Shown piece by piece: positions 56,019-64,000 of a stretch of 64,000 nt of DNA (position 1 is the stretch's first letter; every line of letters starts with the position of its first letter). The notes under the pieces are model-generated. The model saw only the letters and a program-made list of their open reading frames with translations, searched no databases and was not told the DNA's origin. Source of the stretch: Heterocephalus glaber. Taxonomy: Eukaryota > Chordata > Mammalia > Rodentia > Bathyergidae. The DNA lies in the NCBI RefSeq assembly GCF_000247695.1, contig NW_004624795.1, forward strand, positions 4,315,961 to 4,379,960, in the 5' to 3' direction. Made by a program: the position numbers and the translations under genes.

Positions 56019-56033
56019 ATGGGCTTGTGGTGA
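56019..56033 (+). promoter_or_regulatory. Short uORF in putative KPNB1 5' leader
   Basis: ATG GGC TTG TGG TGA encodes MGLW then stop, 122 nt before the first base of the main start. Its context is weak at -3 (T) with G at +4, so leaky scanning is expected. Relevant only if transcription starts upstream of 56019. Confidence 0.5.
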
Positions 56034-56154
56034 CCCCCGCCCCCCACCCCACCCTCCCTTCCCACCCGACCCCCAACCCCCATCCCCAGTTGGAGCCGCC
56101 GCCCGAGAGAGGCCGGGCCGCTGTCTTGGGAGGAGTCGCGTCGCCACCTCCGCC

Positions 56155-56194
56155 ATGGAGCTGATCACCATCCTCGAGAAGACCGTGTCTCCGG
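56155..56194 (+). CDS. KPNB1: KPNB1 coding exon 1
   Basis: 40 nt: ATG through codon 13 (MELITILEKTVSP) plus the first base of Asp-14, ending at gtagga. The ATG has G at -3 and G at +4. The following intron is only 94 bp. Confidence 0.97.
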
Positions 56195-56288
56195 GTAGGA
56201 CGCGGGGGCCGGGGGTCGGGCTGAGGTGACCGCGGTGGGGGAGGGGGCCGCCCCTCTGACCCCGCTCCCGGCCGCTTTTCTCCCCCAG

Positions 56289-56347
56289 ATCGGTTGGAGC
56301 TGGAAGCGGCGCAGAAGTTCCTGGAGCGCGCGGCCGTGGAGAACCTG
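56289..56347 (+). CDS. KPNB1: KPNB1 coding exon 2
   Basis: 59 nt between tcccccag and gtgcgt. Completes Asp-14, then RLELEAAQKFLERAAVENL, the beginning of the importin-beta N-terminal domain helices. Confidence 0.97.
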
Positions 56348-56699
56348 GTGCGTGCGCCCCGCCGCGCCCCATCCCTTGCGTGCGGCCCTTCCCGCCCTCC
56401 CGGAGGCCCAGGCCTCGGAACCCACCCCGCCCCATCCCGTCCCCCTCCCCCCTGCCCGGTCCAACCTAACCCCGCCGTCGGGAAGCCGGTGGGTGTGTCC
56501 CGCCCCGGGCCGCGCGGCTGGCCAATGGCGCGGCGCAGCGGGTGAGTGCCGCCCAATCGGCGCGCGGCCTGCGGGCGGCGGTGCGGCGGGAGGGAGGGAG
56601 GGGAGGGAAGTTAGGTTGCACCGCGCTGCGTGTTCAGCAAGGGTGGGGGCGGGGGAGCAGGGCCTAGGGGCCATGTGGGAGCTCTGGCCCGGCTTCCCG

Positions 56700-58607
<1,908 letters not shown>

Positions 58608-58630
58608 TAGTGATAGATTTCTAGGATCTT

Positions 58631-58712
58631 TTTTTTTTGGTACCGGGGATCAAACTCGGGTCCTTGCGCTTGTGCAGCAGGCAGCGAAACCACTGAGCTA
58701 AATCCCCGGCCC
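58631..58712 (-). repeat. T SINE with TSD
   Basis: TSD gatttctaggatct; 114 bp after the KPNB1 exon 3 donor. Confidence 0.94.
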
Positions 58713-58907
58713 GATTTCTAGGATCTAAACTTCACCTGAAGATAAAAATTGTATTTGATTTAAATCTTTCTCCAATCAGCTTGTCCATGTACAGATTAGA
58801 GTTCTTTAATAGGTGACTGAAGCAGCCACTGCAGTTTGGGAAGCTTTATTAGATATTTTGATGAATTGGAATGGTATACCAATTAGTTCTGTATGTTATT
58901 TTTCTGA

Positions 58908-58985
58908 GGCTGGGGCTTTAGCTCAGTGGTAGAACACTTGCCTAGCATGTGCAAAACCCTGGGTTAGATCCTCAGCCACTCAAAA
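58908..58985 (+). repeat. ID-like SINE
   Basis: gaggctggggctttagctca; tail expanded into (TG)n. Confidence 0.87.
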
Positions 58986-58986
58986 A

Positions 58987-59030
58987 AGTGTGTGTGTGTG
59001 TGTGTGTGTGTGCGCATGTGTGTATCTGTG
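58987..59030 (+). repeat. (TG)n microsatellite
   Basis: About 13 pure TG units, then imperfect TG; grows out of the 3' tail of an ID-like SINE (58908-58985). KPNB1 intron 3. Confidence 0.95.
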
Positions 59031-59575
59031 TGTTTCTAAGTTCTCCAGAAGTTCTGGTTTGGAGCTGTAGAATGGAGTTCGGGGATATTTTTTAAACTGT
59101 CCTTGCAATGTGATTTTTTCACCATCAACCAGCACCTGGCTTTTGTTGAACTTTTGCTGCACATAATTCTCATTCTTTGGTGTCATGCATGGCACTGTGC
59201 AGCATCAGGAGAATTAAATGATGTCTTTCATCCTGCAAGGGCAAGGAACTGGAGTACTAGCTTTATGACATTAATGGTGCTTTTTACTTAACAAATTATA
59301 GAAAACTATTCTTTAAAAATCCTTTTTCTGCATGGTGTTGGATGAATGAGATGATGAATTTTGGGAATAATGGAATGTCCATTGCTGTGCATCATGGCGT
59401 TCTTGTGACTTATTGGATTAAAAATCGATAATTCCAGCTAAAGCAAAGGATTCAAGAGTAAATAAATATATATGGACAAGTTCACTTTTGTTCTTAGTGA
59501 GCCTTCTTACGGGGATAAGACCCAAAGAGAAGTTAAAATCTGTGCGGTTGTCGTTTTGACAAGTTTGTGGGTTGT

Positions 59576-59752
59576 TTTTTGGGGTACTGGGGATTAAGCT
59601 CAGAACACTGGCACTGAACTACATCCTCACTCCTTTTCTTATTTTGAGACAGGGTCTCACAATGTCCCTGAGTTGTCGAGGCTGGGTTCAAATTTGGCAT
59701 CCTTTTGCCTCAGCCTCCCAGATTGCTGGGATTACAGGCATGTGCTACCCAG
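59576..59752 (-). repeat. M composite SINE
   Basis: ID half 59576-59635, B half to 59752. Confidence 0.83.
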
Positions 59753-60046
59753 CTCTGCTCTGCTCCTCCTCGGTATCTGAGGGGAAATCAGTGGGTGAGT
59801 CCTGCATTTGTACTTGGGCAGGTCATGGTCATGCACATCGTATTTGCTGTTTCCTGCAGATGCGAGTGTTAGGTAAATTAGTGCTCCTTAAGGCAACAAC
59901 TTCTCTTTCTCCCTCTCTTCTCCAGTCGTGCTTGAAGGCACCTATGACAGGAAGCTAATTTAGCAGCCACTTTTATTTTGAATAGTTTTTAGAGTGTAAA
60001 GCAGTTTCTATTGCACATTATGTCTGCCTGTGATATTTTTGTTGGT

Positions 60047-60129
60047 TTTTTTTTGGTACCGGGGATCGAACTTGGGTCCTTGTGCTTGCAAGGCAGGCGG
60101 CGAAAGCACTGAGCTAAATCCCTGGCCCT
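60047..60129 (-). repeat. T SINE
   Basis: ggtaccggggatcgaacttg; TSD about tgtgat plus T's. Confidence 0.92.
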
Positions 60130-60131
60130 TG

Positions 60132-60468
60132 TGATTTTTTTTTTGGTGATGTTGTTTGGGATGGAACCCTGGACTTTCACACCTCCCTGCCTTTTTTATT
60201 TTTTATTTTGAGACAAGGTCTCTAAGTCATTAAGTTGTCCAGACTGGGCTGGAAATTTTAGTCCTTCTGCCTCAGCCTCCCAGACTTGTGATGAGATTTT
60301 AAGGCTCCCTCCCCCACAGATATTTGATATAAATGAAGTATATCCCATCATTGAAGATCTTTTTTTCCCTTTTCTTTTTCCTTTGAATCGAGGGTCTGCC
60401 TGTGTTGCCCAGGCTGGCCTTGAACTCCTAGGCTCAAGTCATTCACCCAGGCATGTGCCACTGCCTAG
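60132..60468 (-). repeat. M and B SINEs
   Basis: M 60132-60285; B 60375-60468. Confidence 0.73.
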
Positions 60469-60499
60469 TTCATCACTGGAAATCTTTTTTGGGGGAAGG

Positions 60500-60737
60500 G
60501 AGAGTGCCAGAGATTGAAGACAGTCTATTTTTAATTTTTTTTTTTTTTTTTTTGTACCAGAGATCGAACTCGGGTCCTTGCACTTGCAAGGCAAGCAGCG
60601 GAACCACTGAGCTAAATCCCCGGGCCCATTTTTAATTTTGAGACAGGGTCATGCTAAGTTGCCCAGGCTGGGCTTGAATTTGTGATTCTCCTGCCTTAGC
60701 CTCTCAGAATGTTGGGATTTCAGGTGTACCCTGGCTT
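60500..60737 (-). repeat. M SINE split by a T SINE
   Basis: B half 60630-60737; ID half 60500-60525. Confidence 0.78.
60537..60627 (-). repeat. T SINE nested in M SINE
   Basis: TSD tatttttaattt against catttttaatttt. Confidence 0.92.
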
Positions 60738-60934
60738 ATCACTGGAAATCTTGATGCTCTTAATGCCCATTCAATATCTCATCTCCCTCAAATTATGCAG
60801 TACTTTAGTAAATGCAGTAAGACATGATTTGAACTATGCTTGTATGTTTTGGCACATTGCTTTTTTAACACCAAACTTTTAAAAAATTGTATATTGGCAT
60901 GGTTGAGCCCCTTTGCCTGAAAAAAGTTAGAATG

Positions 60935-61373
60935 AGCCAGATGCAGTGTTGTGTTCCTGAAATTCCAGCTACTAGGGAACCTGAGGCAGGGAGATGGCTT
61001 GAGACCAGCCTAGGCAGTGAAGCACAACCTTTTATAGTAGATCTGGTAGCTGATGTTGTCTCTCAGTGCTCCTGGTCTTTTGCGGGTATTTTGAGTTAGA
61101 GTATCACTGTGTAGCCCAAGCTGGCTTAAGCACACTGTAATCCTCCTGCCTCAGGCTCTTGAGTGTTGGGATTGCAGGTGTGCACTACCATGCTTGGCGT
61201 TTTCTTTTCTTTTTTTTTAATTGGGATATTGAAAAAAATTTAGTTCTTGTTCTCTCTGTCTCTCTCCCTCTCTGGAATATGAGTCTCTGTTCCTTACACT
61301 GTTCTCAGGCAGTTCTCCTCCCTCAGCCATCCAAATAGCTGGAACTAGAGTGTGTGCCACTGTGCCCGGCTCA
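60935..61373. repeat. Old B/M SINE remnants
   Basis: B 60935-61030 plus; B 61088-61199 minus; M remnant 61250-61373 minus. Confidence 0.65.
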
Positions 61374-61461
61374 TTCCTTTTATTTCTGATTTTGAATATT
61401 AGTGTGTCATCACTGCTAGTTAAGAATTATTTTTTCAGTGCTCAAAAGTTGAACATCTAAG

Positions 61462-61543
61462 GCCGGGGATTTAGCTCAGTGGTTCCACTGCCTGCCTTGA
61501 AAGCGCAAGGACCCGAGTTCGATCCCCATACCTCCAAAAAAAG
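61462..61543 (+). repeat. T SINE with TSD
   Basis: TSD aaagttgaacat. Confidence 0.93.
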
Positions 61544-61594
61544 TTGAACATTGGTTTGGTGTGTGTTTTGTTTTCTTCCCCTTTCTTTGTGCTT

Positions 61595-61811
61595 TATTTG
61601 GAGACAGTCTCACTAAGTTCCCCAGGCTTGGCCCGAGTTTGCTGTAATCTCAGATTGCTGACCATTACAAGCATGTGCCACCTTGCCGGGCTCCCAGCCC
61701 TTTTTCATTTTGAGATGGGATCTTGGCTAAGTTAGCCAGGCTTGAGCTTGCAAATCTCCTGCCTCAGCCTCCCAGATTGCTGAGATTACAGGGCACCACC
61801 GTGCTTGGCTT
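61595..61811 (-). repeat. Two B/M SINE remnants
   Basis: 61595-61695 and 61696-61811, each ending with a 'ttgctg...attaca' element. Confidence 0.72.
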
Positions 61812-63361
61812 CACCTGAAGTCAAGCCAAACAATATTAACTGAGAATCTTCCACTGCACTTTAAATTTTAAAGCAAAGGTGAGCAGCATGCAGCTCTATT
61901 AGGAGACAGTGCAGACTGAGGCACCCTGCAGGGAGGAGGGAGGGTGCCTAGAGGGTTCGCAGTGGACATTAAGCCATTGGTGGACGGGAGAGATAGGTTC
62001 TGGGGTGCTGTCGCAATCGGGGCTGTGGATGGTGGTAACGTGGCATAACCGTCAAAAGCTGGCAAACAGGATTAGGATGTCTGCACTGCAAGGAAACGAT
62101 ACAGATAGCTTTGCGCTGTTTGACCTTTACACAAGGTGTGCATGTAGCAGAACATCACCTCAGATCTGTAATTTTTGTCATTTAACATTTTTTAAATTCA
62201 AGCTGCACCCCCCCCCCAGCACCTTTAGACTTGAACTTGGGCGGTTGGATACCCATTCAGCCACCAACACTTGGACAGCTTACCTCGTTCCCCCTCACTT
62301 CACCTGATCTCTTAGGCCCGCAGCTTTTGTTGATGTCCTTTCAGCTTCAGAAAGGAAGAGCTGGATCCCGGGTAGAGCTACGAAGGTGGGGCAGGCAGAG
62401 AGGACGAGGGGTGGCCTAGGAAGGAAAGACTGGGAGTTAGTTCATCCTGAGCTCAGCACTGCAGAACAGAGTGCTGGGCGGCCCGGCCCAGTCAGCAGGG
62501 CTGGCAAATACCTGGCAGCTCTTTGTCCTGTGCTCCTGCCAGGGACAGTTAGGGTTTGAGAGGACTGGGGTTCTCAGGGAGTCCATTGACTTAAGACTTA
62601 GCTGGTGATGGTAATGATTAACCCTGGGTCGGATGCAGCTTCCTCTTTTCATCTGAACCAGTGCCGTTACCCTTACATAAGTGCTCATGAGGTTACTATT
62701 TCCGGTGAGACAGTTTAATGTGAGAAGATCGCATTTGAATGGATAGTATGGTGAGTTCTTGGGTCTGTTGTTAGAGAACAGTTCTTGGATTCTTGGGCAA
62801 ACAATGTATCATTTCTGATTGGAAGTTGAGGGAGGATGGGGCCTTAGGTTTTGGCAGCATTAGTAACTTTGTTTCTGCATTTAGAGATGTTGCCTGGCCA
62901 GGCCTTTCTGAGCAAGGTGCACTGGGTGCTGGGTTATCAGTGACTGAAAGGTTTGTTTCCCATGGTGATGAGAAGATCTCTTCCTTGAATTAGGCAGTGG
63001 CCTCCTGTGAGTCGGACCTACCCAGGCACCCCACAGTTACACTTACTCTAAACAAGGCTGAGCATCCTTCCCGTGCCCCTACCAAAGAGCCTGGAAGCTG
63101 AATTTTGTTCCCTCTCTCTGTTGCCTTTTAATGCTCCCTCTATCTCTTAACTGCTTGTTTTTCCTGCTTGTGAAAGTGAGGTGTGTGCTTTTAGAGAGTT
63201 CAGCTGGCAGCAGGGATTGTTGATTTTGCTTGTAGGTTCTGGGGACTGTTGGTTGTGTGGGTGATAAGGCTGGCTTTGGGTTTTGTTGTTGTTGTTGTTC
63301 GTTTGGGGGTTTGTTTTTGTTTTTCTTTACAGAATTCAGAGACAGTGATATAAGGGATGTG
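61812..63361. other. Unique part of KPNB1 intron 3
   Basis: No SINE for 1.5 kb; a C-run at 62,209-62,217. No exon or RNA gene recognised. Confidence 0.5.
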
Positions 63362-63819
<458 letters not shown>

Positions 63820-63838
63820 TGAAGAAAACCAAGTTTTT

Positions 63839-64000
63839 TAATTTCTGGGGGAACAAACCCAAGGCCTTGCATCCCAGGCAAGCACTTTACCACTGAGATG
63901 TACCCACAGCCCCAGGAGACAACCCCACCCCCAGCACTGGGATCAGACTCAGGACCTTGTGCTTGCAATGCAGGCACAGTGCCACTGAGCTTAATTGCTG
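63839..64000 (-). repeat. ID-like SINE and T SINE at window edge
   Basis: ID 63839-63915; T from 63925 to the edge (ccagcactgggatcagactc). Confidence 0.82.

Overview
This is a mammalian nuclear genomic window of intron-rich, repeat-dense DNA. It carries the 3' half of NPEPPS (puromycin-sensitive aminopeptidase, cytosolic M1 family) and the 5' start of KPNB1 (importin beta-1), both on the + strand and about 18.3 kb apart. The host looks like a rodent: it has B1-like 7SL-derived SINEs, ID-like tRNA-derived SINEs, B1-ID composite SINEs and a very abundant young tRNA-type SINE ending in ggtacc plus an A-tail. My best guess is a castorimorph (beaver-like) rodent. That rests on memory of SINE families, not on a search.

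Layout. 1-37,815: NPEPPS, with eleven coding exons (2007-36526) carrying about the last 446 codons, then a 1.3-kb 3' UTR with the main poly(A) signal at 37789. All eleven exons join in frame with GT/AG borders. Two LINE-1 copies in opposite orientation lie in consecutive introns (about 6740-13160 minus; 15881-20329 plus) and flank the 140-nt exon 15303-15442. Other introns hold an old L1 fragment (27330-28445), a long ancient repeat (25080-26220) and many SINEs. 37,815-55,200: intergenic, with SINEs, MIRs and a near-complete MaLR-type LTR element (LTR, non-coding interior, LTR; 47736-50742) plus two more solo LTRs of the same kind. 55,200-56,700: CpG-rich KPNB1 promoter with five CCAAT boxes and no TATA box, then ATG 56155 and coding exons 1-4 (codons 1-161). 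The gene runs off the right edge.

SINE names used below. T: young tRNA-type SINE of about 80 bp (A box tagctcagtgg, B box gagttcgatcc, 3' end ggtacc then A's); I count 59 copies, 25 plus and 34 minus. B: B1-like 7SL SINE. I: older ID-like SINE. M: B-ID composite. TSD: target-site duplication. SINE borders are good to a few bases.

The two genes do not form a pathway unit: NPEPPS trims peptides in the cytosol and KPNB1 carries NLS cargo through nuclear pores. I found no new gene system, CRISPR array or RNA gene. The most interesting signals are structural: an inverted L1 pair around one NPEPPS exon, a pair of related ~80-bp hAT-type mini-elements each with 8-bp TSDs, several TSD-flanked insertions made only of A/T tail sequence, a SINE inserted 32 bp from a splice acceptor, and a short unclassified direct repeat bracketing an NPEPPS exon.
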